This document shows, one piece after another, positions 1 to 12,083 of a DNA stretch of 64,000 bases. The notes under the pieces were generated by a model. That model searched no databases. It saw nothing but the letters and a program-made list of their open reading frames with translations, and had not been told where the DNA came from. Position 1 is the first letter of the stretch. Each line of letters starts with the position of its first letter. A program made the translations under genes and the position numbers. Origin of the DNA: Cylicocyclus nassatus (Eukaryota > Nematoda > Chromadorea > Rhabditida > Strongylidae); contig CATQJL010000112.1 in assembly GCA_958299035.1 (NCBI GenBank), positions 63,657,823-63,721,822 of the forward strand. The letters run 5' to 3'.

Positions 1-179
1 TCAACACAGTGCGTACGCCTATAGTTTAGCGCTTCAACGTAACAGAAGAATAGCTAGCGTTTTGAAATTTGAAGTAGAGTCCTCACAAAAAGCGCCAGCA
101 GATAGGACCTTGTTTGTACTCTCACAGAAAACGACAGATATATCTCATCGTCTAAGATGGAGGGATTTAACATTCTCAT
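1..179 (+). repeat. Partial M-type spacer at the left edge
   Basis: Tail of an M unit whose gene lies outside the window. Near positions 15-25 it lacks 6 nt present in the same place of other spacers (one copy of a CGTCGC-like stretch). It holds no gene. Confidence 0.85.
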
Positions 180-251
180 GGCCGAGTGGTCTAGTGGTAT
201 GATTCTCGCTTTGGGTGCGAGAGGTCCCGTTTTCGATCACCGGCTCGGCCC
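180..251 (+). tRNA. tRNA-Pro(TGG) copy 1
   Basis: G51T, which mispairs with C61 in the T stem. S step (+151). Confidence 0.75.
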
Positions 252-330
252 TACGTTTTGCGAACAGTGTTCTCACAGAAAACGAGAGATTTGTCTAATC
301 GTCTAAGATGAAGGGATTTAACATTCTTAC

Positions 331-402
331 GGCCGAGTGGTCTAGTGGTATGATCCTCGCTTTGGGTGCGAGAGGTCCCGGTTTCGATCACCGGCTCGGC
401 CC
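331..402 (+). tRNA. tRNA-Pro(TGG) copy 2
   Basis: T25C at the junction of D and anticodon stems. L step (+353). Confidence 0.82.
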
Positions 403-683
403 TACGTTTTGCATGTACTTCCTTCTTCAACACAGTGCGTACGCCGTCGCCTATAGTTTAGCGCTTCAACGTAACAAAAGAATAGCTAGCATTTTGAAAT
501 TTGAAGTGGAGCCCTCACAAAAGCCAGCAGATAGGTCCTTGTTTGCATATTGCGTTAGGAAGAATTGTAAGATTTGCTTTCGTATCAAGAAATTAAACTT
601 TTTAAACTTTTTGCGAACAGTGTTCTCACAGAAGACGAGAGATATATCTCATCGTCTAAGATGGAGGGATTTAACATTCTCAT

Positions 684-1115
<432 letters not shown>

Positions 1116-1187
1116 GGCCGAGTGCTCTAGTGGTATGATTCTCGCTTTGGGTGCGAGAGGTCCCGGTTTCGATCACCGGCTCGGCCC
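1116..1187 (+). tRNA. tRNA-Pro(TGG) copy 5
   Basis: G10C changes a fixed G of the A box and the first D-stem pair. L step. Confidence 0.72.
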
Positions 1188-1468
1188 CACGTTTTGCATG
1201 TACTTCCTTCTTCAACACAGTGCGTACGCCGTCGCCTATAGTTTAGCGCTTCAACGTAACAGAAGAATAGCTAGCATTTTGAAATTTGAAGTAGAGCCCT
1301 CACAAAAGCCAGCAGATAGGTCCTTGTTTGCATATTGCGTTAGGAAGAATTGTAAGATTTGCTTTCGAATCAAGAAATTAAACTTTTTAAACTTTTTGCG
1401 AACAGTGTTCTCACAGAAAACGAGAGATTTATCTAATCGTCTAAGATGAAGGGATTTAACATTCTCAC

Positions 1469-1540
1469 GGCCGAGTGGTCTAGTGGTATAATTCTCGCTT
1501 TGGGTGCGAGAGGTCCCGGTTTCGATCACCGGCTCGGCCC
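1469..1540 (+). tRNA. tRNA-Pro(TGG) copy 6
   Basis: G22A breaks the D-stem pair with C12. L step. Confidence 0.75.
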
Positions 1541-1821
1541 TACGTTTTGCATGTACTTCCTTCTTCAACACAGTGCGTACGCCGTCGCCTATAGTTTAGC
1601 GCTTCAACGTAACAAAAGAATAGCTAGCATTTTGAAATTTGAAGTGGAGCCCTCACAAAAGCCAGCAGATAGGTCCTTGTTTGCATATTGCGTTAGGAAG
1701 AATTGTAAGATTTGCTTTCGTATCAAGAAATTAAACTTTTTAAACTTTTTGCGAACAGTGTTCTCACAGAAGACGAGAGATATATCTCATCGTCTAAGAT
1801 GGAGGGATTTAACATTCTCAT

Positions 1822-1893
1822 GGCCGAGTGGTCTAGTGGTATGATTCTCGCTTTGGGTGCGAGAGGTCCCGTTTTCGATCACCGGCTCGGCCC
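1822..1893 (+). tRNA. tRNA-Pro(TGG) copy 7
   Basis: G51T. M step. Confidence 0.75.
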
Positions 1894-2028
1894 TACGTTT
1901 TGCATGTACTTCCTTCTTCAACACAGTGCGTACGCCGTCGCCTATAGTTTAGCGCTTCAACGTAACAGAAGAATAGCTAGCGTTTTGAAATTTGAAGTAG
2001 AGTCCTCACAAAAAGCGCCAGCAGATAG

Positions 2029-2226
<198 letters not shown>

Positions 2227-2253
2227 TAAGATGAAGGGATTTAACTTTCTCAC

Positions 2254-2325
2254 GGCCGAGTGCTCTAGTGGTATGATTCTCGCTTTGGGTGCGAGAGGTC
2301 CCGGTTTCGATCACCGGCTCGGCCC
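2254..2325 (+). tRNA. tRNA-Pro(TGG) copy 9
   Basis: G10C. L step. Confidence 0.72.
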
Positions 2326-2606
2326 CACGTTTTGCATGTACTTCCTTCTTCAACACAGTGCGTACGCCGTCGCCTATAGTTTAGCGCTTCAACGTAACAG
2401 AAGAATAGCTAGCATTTTGAAATTTGAAGTAGAGCCCTCACAAAAGCCAGCAGATAGGTCCTTGTTTGCATATTGCGTTAGGAAGAATTGTAAGATTTGC
2501 TTTCGAATCATGAAATTAAACTTTTTAAACTTTTTGCGAACAGTGTTCTCACAGAAAACGAGAGATTTATCTAATCGTCTAAGATGAAGGGATTTAACAT
2601 TCTCAC

Positions 2607-2678
2607 GGCCGAGTGGTCTAGTGGTATAATTCTCGCTTTGGGTGCGAGAGGTCCCGGTTTCGATCACCGGCTCGGCCC
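2607..2678 (+). tRNA. tRNA-Pro(TGG) copy 10
   Basis: G22A. L step. Confidence 0.75.
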
Positions 2679-2966
2679 CACGTTTTGCATGTACTTCCTT
2701 CTTCAACACAGTGCGTACGCCGTCGCCTATAGTTTAGCGCTTCAACGTAACAGAAGAATAGCTAGCATTTTGAAATTTGAAGTAGAGCCCTCACAAAAGC
2801 CAGTAGATAGGTCCTTGTTTGCATATTGCGTTAGGAAGAATTGTAAGATTTGCTTTCGAATCAAGAAATTAAACTTTTTAAACTTTTTGCGAACAGTGTT
2901 CTCACAGAAAACGAGAGATTTACCTAATAGTCTAAGATGAAGGGATTTAACATTCTTACGGCCGAG

Positions 2967-2977
2967 TGGTCTAGTGG
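2967..2977 (+). promoter_or_regulatory. A box (representative, gene 11)
   Basis: Gene positions 8-18 read TGGTCTAGTGG, which fits the Pol III A-box consensus TRGYNNARNNG at every fixed base. The same box is intact in most copies; changes at position 10 or 16 are noted per gene. Confidence 0.85.
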
Positions 2978-3009
2978 TATGATTCTCGCTTTGGGTGCGA
3001 GAGGTCCCG

Positions 3010-3020
3010 GTTTCGATCAC
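3010..3020 (+). promoter_or_regulatory. B box, non-standard (representative, gene 11)
   Basis: Gene positions 51-61 read GTTTCGATCAC where the B-box consensus is GGTTCGANTCC. The core TTCGA is kept, but the conserved second G and the C that pairs with it are T and A. TFIIIC contacts this box, so binding may be weak; that is inference. Confidence 0.7.
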
Positions 3021-3034
3021 CGGCTCGGCCCTAC

Positions 3035-3038
3035 GTTT
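3035..3038 (+). terminator. Pol III T4 terminator (representative, gene 11)
   Basis: Four T residues lie 4-7 nt after the gene, flanked by CG and GC. The same T4 follows essentially every copy at the same distance. T4 is the usual minimum for metazoan Pol III termination. Confidence 0.75.
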
Positions 3039-3227
3039 TGCATGTACTTCCTTCTTCAACACAGTGCGTACGCCGTCGCCTATAGTTTAGCGCTTCAACG
3101 TAACAAAAGAATAGCTAGCATTTTGAAATTTGAAGTGGAGCCCTCACAAAAGCCAGCAGATAGGTCCTTGTTTGCATATGGCGTTAGGAAGAATTGTAAG
3201 ATTTGCTTTCGTATCAAGAAATTAAAC

Positions 3228-3241
3228 TTTTTAAACTTTTT
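3228..3241 (+). terminator. Two T5 runs in the L spacer (representative)
   Basis: Two runs of five T at 3228-3232 and 3237-3241 sit near the end of the L spacer and could act as a second stop for read-through transcripts. The deletions that define M and S spacers remove both runs, so this backup is specific to L units. Confidence 0.5.
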
Positions 3242-3312
3242 GCGAACAGTGTTCTCACAGAAGACGAGAGATATATCTCATCGTCTAAGATGGAGGGATT
3301 TAACATTCTCAT

Positions 3313-3384
3313 GGCCGAGTGGTCTAGTGGTATGATTCTCGCTTTGGGTGCGAGAGGTCCCGTTTTCGATCACCGGCTCGGCCC
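3313..3384 (+). tRNA. tRNA-Pro(TGG) copy 12
   Basis: G51T. M step. Confidence 0.75.
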
Positions 3385-3519
3385 TACGTTTTGCATGTAC
3401 TTCCTTCTTCAACACAGTGCGTACGCCGTCGCCTATAGTTTAGCGCTTCAACGTAACAGAAGAATAGCTAGCGTTTTGAAATTTGAAGTAGAGTCCTCAC
3501 AAAAAGCGCCAGCAGATAG

Positions 3520-3717
<198 letters not shown>

Positions 3718-3744
3718 TAAGATGAAGGGATTTAACTTTCTCAC

Positions 3745-3816
3745 GGCCGAGTGCTCTAGTGGTATGATTCTCGCTTTGGGTGCGAGAGGTCCCGGTTTCG
3801 ATCACCGGCTCGGCCC
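3745..3816 (+). tRNA. tRNA-Pro(TGG) copy 14
   Basis: G10C. L step. Confidence 0.72.
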
Positions 3817-4097
3817 CACGTTTTGCATGTACTTCCTTCTTCAACACAGTGCGTACGCCGTCGCCTATAGTTTAGCGCTTCAACGTAACAGAAGAATAGC
3901 TAGCATTTTGAAATTTGAAGTAGAGCCCTCACAAAAGCCAGCAGATAGGTCCTTGTTTGCATATTGCGTTAGGAAGAATTGTAAGATTTGCTTTCGAATC
4001 ATGAAATTAAACTTTTTAAACTTTTTGCGAACAGTGTTCTCACAGAAAACGAGAGATTTATCTAATCGTCTAAGATGAAGGGATTTAACATTCTCAC

Positions 4098-4169
4098 GGC
4101 CGAGTGGTCTAGTGGTATAATTCTCGCTTTGGGTGCGAGAGGTCCCGGTTTCGATCACCGGCTCGGCCC
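4098..4169 (+). tRNA. tRNA-Pro(TGG) copy 15
   Basis: G22A. L step. Confidence 0.75.
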
Positions 4170-4450
4170 CACGTTTTGCATGTACTTCCTTCTTCAACAC
4201 AGTGCGTACGCCGTCGCCTATAGTTTAGCGCTTCAACGTAACAGAAGAATAGCTAGCATTTTGAAATTTGAAGTAGAGCCCTCACAAAAGCCAGTAGATA
4301 GGTCCTTGTTTGCATATTGCGTTAGGAAGAATTGTAAGATTTGCTTTCGAATCAAGAAATTAAACTTTTTAAACTTTTTGCGAACAGTGTTCTCACAGAA
4401 AACGAGAGATTTATCTAATAGTCTAAGATGAAGGGATTTAACATTCTTAC

Positions 4451-4522
4451 GGCCGAGTGGTCTAGTGGTATGATTCTCGCTTTGGGTGCGAGAGGTCCCG
4501 GTTTCGATCACCGGCTCGGCCC
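4451..4522 (+). tRNA. tRNA-Pro(TGG) copy 16
   Basis: Consensus. M step. Confidence 0.86.
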
Positions 4523-4657
4523 TACGTTTTGCATGTACTTCCTTCTTCAACACAGTGCGTACGCCGTCGCCTATAGTTTAGCGCTTCAACGTAACAGAAG
4601 AATAGCTAGCGTTTTGAAATTTGAAGTAGAGTCCTCACAAAAAGCGCCAGCAGATAG

Positions 4658-4855
<198 letters not shown>

Positions 4856-4882
4856 TAAGATGAAGGGATTTAACTTTCTCAC

Positions 4883-4954
4883 GGCCGAGTGCTCTAGTGG
4901 TATGATTCTCGCTTTGGGTGCGAGAGGTCCCGGTTTCGATCACCGGCTCGGCCC
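4883..4954 (+). tRNA. tRNA-Pro(TGG) copy 18
   Basis: G10C. L step. Confidence 0.72.
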
Positions 4955-5235
4955 CACGTTTTGCATGTACTTCCTTCTTCAACACAGTGCGTACGCCGTC
5001 GCCTATAGTTTAGCGCTTCAACGTAACAGAAGAATAGCTAGCATTTTGAAATTTGAAGTAGAGCCCTCACAAAAGCCAGCAGATAGGTCCTTGTTTGCAT
5101 ATTGCGTTAGGAAGAATTGTAAGATTTGCTTTCGAATCATGAAATTAAACTTTTTAAACTTTTTGCGAACAGTGTTCTCACAGAAAACGAGAGATTTATC
5201 TAATCGTCTAAGATGAAGGGATTTAACATTCTCAC

Positions 5236-5307
5236 GGCCGAGTGGTCTAGTGGTATAATTCTCGCTTTGGGTGCGAGAGGTCCCGGTTTCGATCACCGGC
5301 TCGGCCC
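5236..5307 (+). tRNA. tRNA-Pro(TGG) copy 19
   Basis: G22A. L step. Confidence 0.75.
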
Positions 5308-5588
5308 CACGTTTTGCATGTACTTCCTTCTTCAACACAGTGCGTACGCCGTCGCCTATAGTTTAGCGCTTCAACGTAACAGAAGAATAGCTAGCATTTT
5401 GAAATTTGAAGTAGAGCCCTCACAAAAGCCAGTAGATAGGTCCTTGTTTGCATATTGCGTTAGGAAGAATTGTAAGATTTGCTTTCGAATCAAGAAATTA
5501 AACTTTTTAAACTTTTTGCGAACAGTGTTCTCACAGAAAACGAGAGATTTATCTAATAGTCTAAGATGAAGGGATTTAACATTCTTAC

Positions 5589-5660
5589 GGCCGAGTGGTC
5601 TAGTGGTATGATTCTCGCTTTGGGTGCGAGAGGTCCCGGTTTCGATCACCGGCTCGGCCC
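5589..5660 (+). tRNA. tRNA-Pro(TGG) copy 20
   Basis: Consensus. M step. Confidence 0.86.
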
Positions 5661-5869
5661 TACGTTTTGCATGTACTTCCTTCTTCAACACAGTGCGTAC
5701 GCCGTCGCCTATAGTTTAGCGCTTCAACGTAACAGAAGAATAGCTAGCGTTTTGAAATTTGAAGTAGAGTCCTCACAAAAAGCGCCAGCAGATAGGACCT
5801 TGTTTGTACTCTCACAGAAAACGACAGATATATCTCATCGTCTAAGATGGAGGGATTTAACATTCTCAC

Positions 5870-5941
5870 GGCCGAGTGGTCTAGTGGTATGATTCTCGCT
5901 TTGGGTGCGAGAGGTCCCGATTTCGATCACCGGCTCGGCCC
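5870..5941 (+). tRNA. tRNA-Pro(TGG) copy 21
   Basis: G51A, an A-C mismatch in the T stem. L step. Confidence 0.75.
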
Positions 5942-6222
5942 CACGTTTTGCATGTACTTCCTTCTTCAACACAGTGCGTACGCCGTCGCCTATAGTTTAG
6001 CGCTTCAACGTAACAGAAGAATAGCTAGCATTTTGAAATTTGAAGTAGAGCCCTCACAAAAGCCAGCAGATAGGTCCTTGTTTGCATATTGCGTTAGGAA
6101 GAATTGTAAGATTTGCTTTCGAATCAAGAAATTAAACTTTTTAAACTTTTTGCGAACAGTGTTCTCACAGAAAACGAGAGATTTATCTAATCGTCTAAGA
6201 TGAAGGGATTTAACATTCTCAC

Positions 6223-6294
6223 GGCCGAGTGGTCTAGTGGTATAATTCTCGCTTTGGGTGCGAGAGGTCCCGGTTTCGATCACCGGCTCGGCCC
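6223..6294 (+). tRNA. tRNA-Pro(TGG) copy 22
   Basis: G22A. L step. Confidence 0.75.
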
Positions 6295-6575
6295 CACGTT
6301 TTGCATGTACTTCCTTCTTCAACACAGTGCGTACGCCGTCGCCTATAGTTTAGCGCTTCAACGTAACAGAAGAATAGCTAGCATTTTGAAATTTGAAGTA
6401 GAGCCCTCACAAAAGCCAGTAGATAGGTCCTTGTTTGCATATTGCGTTAGGAAGAATTGTAAGATTTGCTTTCGAATCAAGAAATTAAACTTTTTAAACT
6501 TTTTGCGAACAGTGTTCTCACAGAAAACGAGAGATTTATCTAATAGTCTAAGATGAAGGGATTTAACATTCTTAC

Positions 6576-6647
6576 GGCCGAGTGGTCTAGTGGTATGATT
6601 TTCGCTTTGGGTGCGAGAGGTCCCGGTTTCGATCACCGGCTCGGCCC
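6576..6647 (+). tRNA. tRNA-Pro(TGG) copy 23
   Basis: C26T gives a T-G wobble at the top of the anticodon stem. M step. Confidence 0.8.
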
Positions 6648-6856
6648 TACGTTTTGCATGTACTTCCTTCTTCAACACAGTGCGTACGCCGTCGCCTATA
6701 GTTTAGCGCTTTAACGTAACAGAAGAATAGCTAGCGTTTTGAAATTTGAAGTAGAGTCCTCACAAAAAGCGCCAGCAGATAGGACCTTGTTTGTACTCTC
6801 ACAGAAAACGACAGATATATCTCATCGTCTAAGATGGAGGGATTTAACATTCTCAC

Positions 6857-6928
6857 GGCCGAGTGGTCTAGTGGTATGATTCTCGCTTTGGGTGCGAGAG
6901 GTCCCGATTTCGATCACCGGCTCGGCCC
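6857..6928 (+). tRNA. tRNA-Pro(TGG) copy 24
   Basis: G51A. L step. Confidence 0.75.
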
Positions 6929-7209
6929 CACGTTTTGCATGTACTTCCTTCTTCAACACAGTGCGTACGCCGTCGCCTATAGTTTAGCGCTTCAACGTAA
7001 CAGAAGAATAGCTAGCATTTTGAAATTTGAAGTAGAGCCCTCACAAAAGCCAGCAGATAGGTCCTTGTTTGCATATTGCGTTAGGAAGAATTGTAAGATT
7101 TGCTTTCGAATCAAGAAATTAAACTTTTTAAACTTTTTGCGAACAGTGTTCTCACAGAAAACGAGAGATTTATCTAATCGTCTAAGATGAAGGGATTTAA
7201 CATTCTCAC

Positions 7210-7281
7210 GGCCGAGTGGTCTAGTGGTATAATTCTCGCTTTGGGTGCGAGAGGTCCCGGTTTCGATCACCGGCTCGGCCC
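7210..7281 (+). tRNA. tRNA-Pro(TGG) copy 25
   Basis: G22A. M step. Confidence 0.75.
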
Positions 7282-7416
7282 CACGTTTTGCATGTACTTC
7301 CTTCTTCAACACAGTGCGTACGCCGTCGCCTATAGTTTAGCGCTTCAACGTAACAGAAGAATAGCTAGCGTTTTGAAATTTGAAGTAGAGTCCTCACAAA
7401 AGGCGCCAGCAGATAG

Positions 7417-7614
<198 letters not shown>

Positions 7615-7641
7615 TAAGATGAAGGGATTTAACTTTCTCAC

Positions 7642-7713
7642 GGCCGAGTGGTCTAGTGGTATGATTCTCGCTTTGGGTGCGAGAGGTCCCGGTTTCGATC
7701 ACCGGCTCGGCCC
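7642..7713 (+). tRNA. tRNA-Pro(TGG) copy 27
   Basis: Consensus. 352-bp step; spacer reads GAAGTGAGGCCTCAC, one nt shorter than L. Confidence 0.86.
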
Positions 7714-7993
7714 TACGTTTTGCATGTACTTCCTTCTTCAACACAGTGCGTACGCCGTCGCCTATAGTTTAGCGCTTCAACGTAACAAAAGAATAGCTAG
7801 CATTTTGAAATTTGAAGTGAGGCCTCACAAAAGCCAGCAGATAGGTCCTTGTTTGCATATTGCGTTAGGAAGAATTGTAAGATTTGCTTTCGAATCAAGA
7901 AATTAAACTTTTTAAACTTTTTGCAAACAGTGTTCTCACAGAAAACGACAGATATATCTCATCGTCTAAGATGGAGGGATTTAACATTCTCAC

Positions 7994-8065
7994 GGCCGAG
8001 TGGTCTAGTGGTATGATTCTCGCTTTGGGTGGGAGAGGTCCCGGTTTCGATCACCGGCTCGACCC
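7994..8065 (+). tRNA. tRNA-Pro(TGG) copy 28
   Basis: C39G (G-G clash in the anticodon stem) with G69A (A opposite C3 in the acceptor). Likely unstable. L step. Confidence 0.65.
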
Positions 8066-8346
8066 CACGTTTTGCATGTACTTCCTTCTTCAACACAGTG
8101 CGTACGCCGTCGCCTATAGTTTAGCGCTTCAACGTAACAGAAGAATAGCTAGCATTTTGAAATTTGAAGTAGAGCCCTCACAAAAGCCAGCAGATAGGTC
8201 CTTGTTTGCATATTGCGTTAGGAAGAATTGTAAGATTTGCTTTCGAATCAAGAAATTAAACTTTTTAAACTTTTTGCGAACAGTGTTCTCACAGAAAACG
8301 AGAGATTTATCTAATCGTCTAAGATGAAGGGATTTAACATTCTCAC

Positions 8347-8418
8347 GGCCGAGTGGTCTAGTGGTATGATTCTCGCTTTGGGCGCGAGAGGTCCCGGTTT
8401 CGATCACCGGCTCGGCCC
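8347..8418 (+). tRNA. tRNA-Pro(TGG) copy 29
   Basis: T37C at the 3' end of the anticodon loop. M step. Confidence 0.8.
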
Positions 8419-8627
8419 CACGTTTTGCATGTACTTCCTTCTTCAGCACAGTGCGTACGCCGTCGCCTATAGTTTAGCGCTTCAACGTAACAGAAGAATA
8501 GCTAGCATTTTGAAATTTGAAGTAGAGCCCTCACAAAAAGCGCCAGCAGATAGGACCTTGTTTGTACTCTCACAGAAAACGACAGATATATCTCATCGTC
8601 TAAGATGGAGGGATTTAACATTCTCAC

Positions 8628-8699
8628 GGCCGAGTGGTCTAGTGGTATGATTCTCGCTTTGGGTGCGAGAGGTCCCGGTTTCGATCACCGGCTCGGCCC
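8628..8699 (+). tRNA. tRNA-Pro(TGG) copy 30
   Basis: Consensus. 352-bp step. Confidence 0.86.
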
Positions 8700-8979
8700 T
8701 ACGTTTTGCATGTACTTCCTTCTTCAACACAGTGCGTACGCCGTCGCCTATAGTTTAGCGCTTCAACGTAACAAAAGAATAGCTAGCATTTTGAAATTTG
8801 AAGTGAGGCCTCACAAAAGCCAGCAGATAGGTCCTTGTTTGCATATTGCGTTAGGAAGAATTGTAAGATTTGCTTTCGAATCAAGAAATTAAACTTTTTA
8901 AACTTTTTGCGAACAGTGTTCTCACAGAAAACGACAGATATATCTCATCGTCTAAGATGGAGGGATTTAACATTCTCAC

Positions 8980-9051
8980 GGCCGAGTGGTCTAGTGGTAT
9001 GATTCTCGCTTTGGGTGGGAGAGGTCCCGGTTTCGATCACCGGCTCGACCC
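8980..9051 (+). tRNA. tRNA-Pro(TGG) copy 31
   Basis: C39G, G69A. L step. Confidence 0.65.
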
Positions 9052-9332
9052 CACGTTTTGCATGTACTTCCTTCTTCAACGCAGTGCGTATGCCGTCGCC
9101 TATAGTTTAGCGCTTCAACGTAACAGAAGAATAGCTAGCATTTTGAAATTTGAAGTAGAGCCCTCACAAAAGCCAGCAGATAGGTCCTTGTTTGCATATT
9201 GCGTTAGGAAGAATTGTAAGATTTGCTTTCGAATCAAGAAATTAAACTTTTTAAACTTTTTGCGAACAGTGTCCTCACAGAAAACGAGAGATTTATCTAA
9301 TCGTCTAAGATGAAGGGATTTAACATTCTCAC

Positions 9333-9404
9333 GGCCGAGTGGTCTAGTGGTGTGATTCTGGCTTTGGGTGCGAGAGGTCCCGGTTTCGATCACCGGCTCG
9401 GCCC
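9333..9404 (+). tRNA. tRNA-Pro(TGG) copy 32
   Basis: A20G in the D loop and C28G, a G-G clash in the middle of the anticodon stem. L step. Confidence 0.68.
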
Positions 9405-9685
9405 CACGTTTTGCATGTACTTCCTTCTTCAGCACAGTGCGTACGCCGTCGCCTATAGTTTAGCGCTTCAACGTAACAGAAGAATAGCTAGCATTTTGAA
9501 ATTTGAAGTAGAGCCCTCACAAAAGCCAGCAGATGGGTCCTTGTTTGCATATTGCGTTAGGAAGAATTGTAAGATTTGCTTTCGAATCAAGAAATTAAAC
9601 TTTTTAAACTTTTTGCGAACCGTGTCCTCACAGAAAACGAGAGATTTATCTAATTGTCTAAGATGAAGGGATTTAACATTCTCAC

Positions 9686-9757
9686 GGCCGAGTGGTCTAG
9701 TGGTATGATTCTCGCTTTGGGTGCGAGAGGTCCCGGTTTCGATCACCGGCTCGGCCC
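9686..9757 (+). tRNA. tRNA-Pro(TGG) copy 33
   Basis: Consensus; first spacer with the GCAGGTACTT marker of the 9-23 kb region. L step. Confidence 0.86.
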
Positions 9758-10038
9758 TACGTTTTGCAGGTACTTCCTTCTTCAACGCAGTGCGTACGCC
9801 GTCGCCTATAGTTTAGCGCTTCAACTTAACAAAAGAATAGCTAGCATTTTGAAATTTGAAGTGGAACCCTCACAAAAGCCAGCAGATAGGTCCTTGTTTG
9901 CATATTGCGTTAGGAAGAATTGTAAGATTTGCTTTCGAATCAAGAATTCAAACTTTTTAAACTTTTTGCGAACAGTGTTCTCACAGAAAACGACAGATAT
10001 ATCTCATCGTCTAAGATGGAGGGATTTAACATTCTCAC

Positions 10039-10110
10039 GGCCGAGTGGTCTAGTGGTATGATTCTCGCTTTGGGTGGGAGAGGTCCCGGTTTCGATCACC
10101 GGCTCGACCC
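10039..10110 (+). tRNA. tRNA-Pro(TGG) copy 34
   Basis: C39G, G69A. L step. Confidence 0.65.
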
Positions 10111-10391
10111 CACGTTTTGCATGTACTTCCTTCTTCAACACAGTGCGTACGCCGTCGCCTATAGTTTAGCGCTTCAACGTAACAGAAGAATAGCTAGCAT
10201 TTTGAAATTTGAAGTAGAGCCCTCACAAAAGCCAGCAGATAGGTCCTTGTTTGCATATTGCGTTAGGAAGAATTGTAAGATTTGCTTTCGAATCAAGAAA
10301 TTAAACTTTTTAAACTTTTTGCGAACAGTGTTCTCACAGAAAACGAGAGATTTATCTAATCGTCTAAGATGAAGGGATTTAACATTCTCAC

Positions 10392-10463
10392 GGCCGAGTG
10401 GTCTAGTGGTATGATTCTCGCTTTGGGCGCGAGAGGTCCCGGTTTCGATCACCGGCTCGGCCC
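10392..10463 (+). tRNA. tRNA-Pro(TGG) copy 35
   Basis: T37C. M step. Confidence 0.8.
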
Positions 10464-10672
10464 CACGTTTTGCATGTACTTCCTTCTTCAGCACAGTGCG
10501 TACGCCGTCGCCTATAGTTTAGCGCTTCAACGTAACAGAAGAATAGCTAGCATTTTGAAATTTGAAGTAGAGCCCTCACAAAAAGCGCCAGCAGATAGGA
10601 CCTTGTTTGTACTCTCACAGAAAACGACAGATATATCTCATCGTCTAAGATGGAGGGATTTAACATTCTCAC

Positions 10673-10744
10673 GGCCGAGTGGTCTAGTGGTATGATTCTC
10701 GCTTTGGGTGCGAGAGGTCCCGGTTTCGATCACCGGCTCGGCCC
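10673..10744 (+). tRNA. tRNA-Pro(TGG) copy 36
   Basis: Consensus. 352-bp step. Confidence 0.86.
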
Positions 10745-11024
10745 TACGTTTTGCATGTACTTCCTTCTTCAACACAGTGCGTACGCCGTCGCCTATAGTT
10801 TAGCGCTTCAACGTAACAAAAGAATAGCTAGCATTTTGAAATTTGAAGTGAGGCCTCACAAAAGCCAGCAGATAGGTCCTTGTTTGCATATTGCGTTAGG
10901 AAGAATTGTAAGATTTGCTTTCGAATCAAGAAATTAAACTTTTTAAACTTTTTGCGAACAGTGTTCTCACAGAAAACGACAGATATATCTCATCGTCTAA
11001 GATGGAGGGATTTAACATTCTCAC

Positions 11025-11096
11025 GGCCGAGTGGTCTAGTGGTATGATTCTCGCTTTGGGTGGGAGAGGTCCCGTTTTCGATCACCGGCTCGACCC
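11025..11096 (+). tRNA. tRNA-Pro(TGG) copy 37
   Basis: C39G, G51T, G69A: one mismatch in each of three stems. L step. Confidence 0.6.
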
Positions 11097-11377
11097 CACG
11101 TTTTGCATGTACTTCCTTCTTCAACGCAGTGCGTATGCCGTCGCCTATAGTTTAGCGCTTCAACGTAACAGAAGAATAGCTAGCATTTTGAAATTTGAAG
11201 TAGAGCCCTCACAAAAGCCAGCAGATAGGTCCTTGTTTGCATATTGCGTTAGGAAGAATTGTAAGATTTGCTTTCGAATCAAGAAATTAAACTTTTTAAA
11301 CTTTTTGCGAACAGTGTCCTCACAGAAAACGAGAGATTTATCTAATCGTCTAAGATGAAGGGATTTAACATTCTCAC

Positions 11378-11449
11378 GGCCGAGTGGTCTAGTGGTGTGA
11401 TTCTGGCTTTGGGTGCGAGAGGTCCCGGTTTCGATCACCGGCTCGGCCC
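11378..11449 (+). tRNA. tRNA-Pro(TGG) copy 38
   Basis: A20G, C28G. L step. Confidence 0.68.
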
Positions 11450-11730
11450 CACGTTTTGCATGTACTTCCTTCTTCAGCACAGTGCGTACGCCGTCGCCTA
11501 TAGTTTAGCGCTTCAACGTAACAGAAGAATAGCTAGCATTTTGAAATTTGAAGTAGAGCCCTCACAAAAGCCAGCAGATAGGTCCTTGTTTGCATATTGC
11601 GTTAGGAAGAATTGTAAGATTTGCTTTCGAATCAAGAAATTAAACTTTTTAAACTTTTTGCGAACCGTGTTCTCACAGAAAACGACAGATATATCTCATC
11701 GTCTAAGATGGAGGGATTTAACATTCTCAC

Positions 11731-11802
11731 GGCCGAGTGGTCTAGTGGTATGATTCTCGCTTTGGGTGGGAGAGGTCCCGTTTTCGATCACCGGCTCGAC
11801 CC
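11731..11802 (+). tRNA. tRNA-Pro(TGG) copy 39
   Basis: C39G, G51T, G69A. L step. Confidence 0.6.
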
Positions 11803-12083
11803 CACGTTTTGCATGTACTTCCTTCTTCAACGCAGTGCGTATGCCGTCGCCTATAGTTTAGCGCTTCAACGTAACAGAAGAATAGCTAGCATTTTGAAAT
11901 TTGAAGTAGAGCCCTCACAAAAGCCAGCAGATAGGTCCTTGTTTGCATATTGCGTTAGGAAGAATTGTAAGATTTGCTTTCGAATCAAGAAATTAAACTT
12001 TTTAAACTTTTTGCGAACAGTGTCCTCACAGAAAACGAGAGATTTATCTAATCGTCTAAGATGAAGGGATTTAACATTCTCAC

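Larger units (their letters stand above)
2960..3031 (+). tRNA. tRNA-Pro(TGG) copy 11 (reference)
   Basis: Consensus copy used as reference; decodes CCA and probably other CCN proline codons by wobble. Acceptor GGCCGAG pairs fully with CTCGGCC; anticodon stem CTCGC/GCGAG; loop TTTGGGT; T stem CCGGT/ACCGG with loop TTCGATC; discriminator C. Apart from the T53:A61 pair it matches eukaryotic tRNA-Pro in length (72 nt) and arms. L step. Confidence 0.87.
2960..3312 (+). repeat. Reference L unit (353 bp)
   Basis: Gene 11 plus a 281-nt spacer. The spacer has the T4 terminator, about 200 nt of sequence unique to L (the first part shared with M), two T5 runs, and the common leader beginning GAACAGTG before the next gene. 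One strand is open for about 118 codons across gene and spacer, but the frame crosses the tRNA and is not judged coding. Confidence 0.9.
5870..7209 (+). repeat. Duplication with 987-bp period
   Basis: Genes 21 and 24 both carry G51A, seen nowhere else, and lie 987 bp apart (L, L, M). Both are followed by a G22A gene. Confidence 0.7.
7994..12083 (+). repeat. Duplication with 2045-bp period
   Basis: Genes 28-33 and genes 34-39 share the variant order C39G+G69A, T37C, consensus, C39G+G69A, A20G+C28G and the same steps, including the 352-bp unit. A further 706-bp doubling repeats the last two gene types (genes 37-38 and 39-40). Confidence 0.8.

Noticed and set aside
600..660. TATA-like or snRNA-type upstream promoter in the common leader (AGATATATCTCATC and related)
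   Set aside because: The A/T-rich motif lies about 40 nt upstream of the genes but varies between ATATATC and ATTTATC classes, and no PSE can be recognised. Not called as a promoter.
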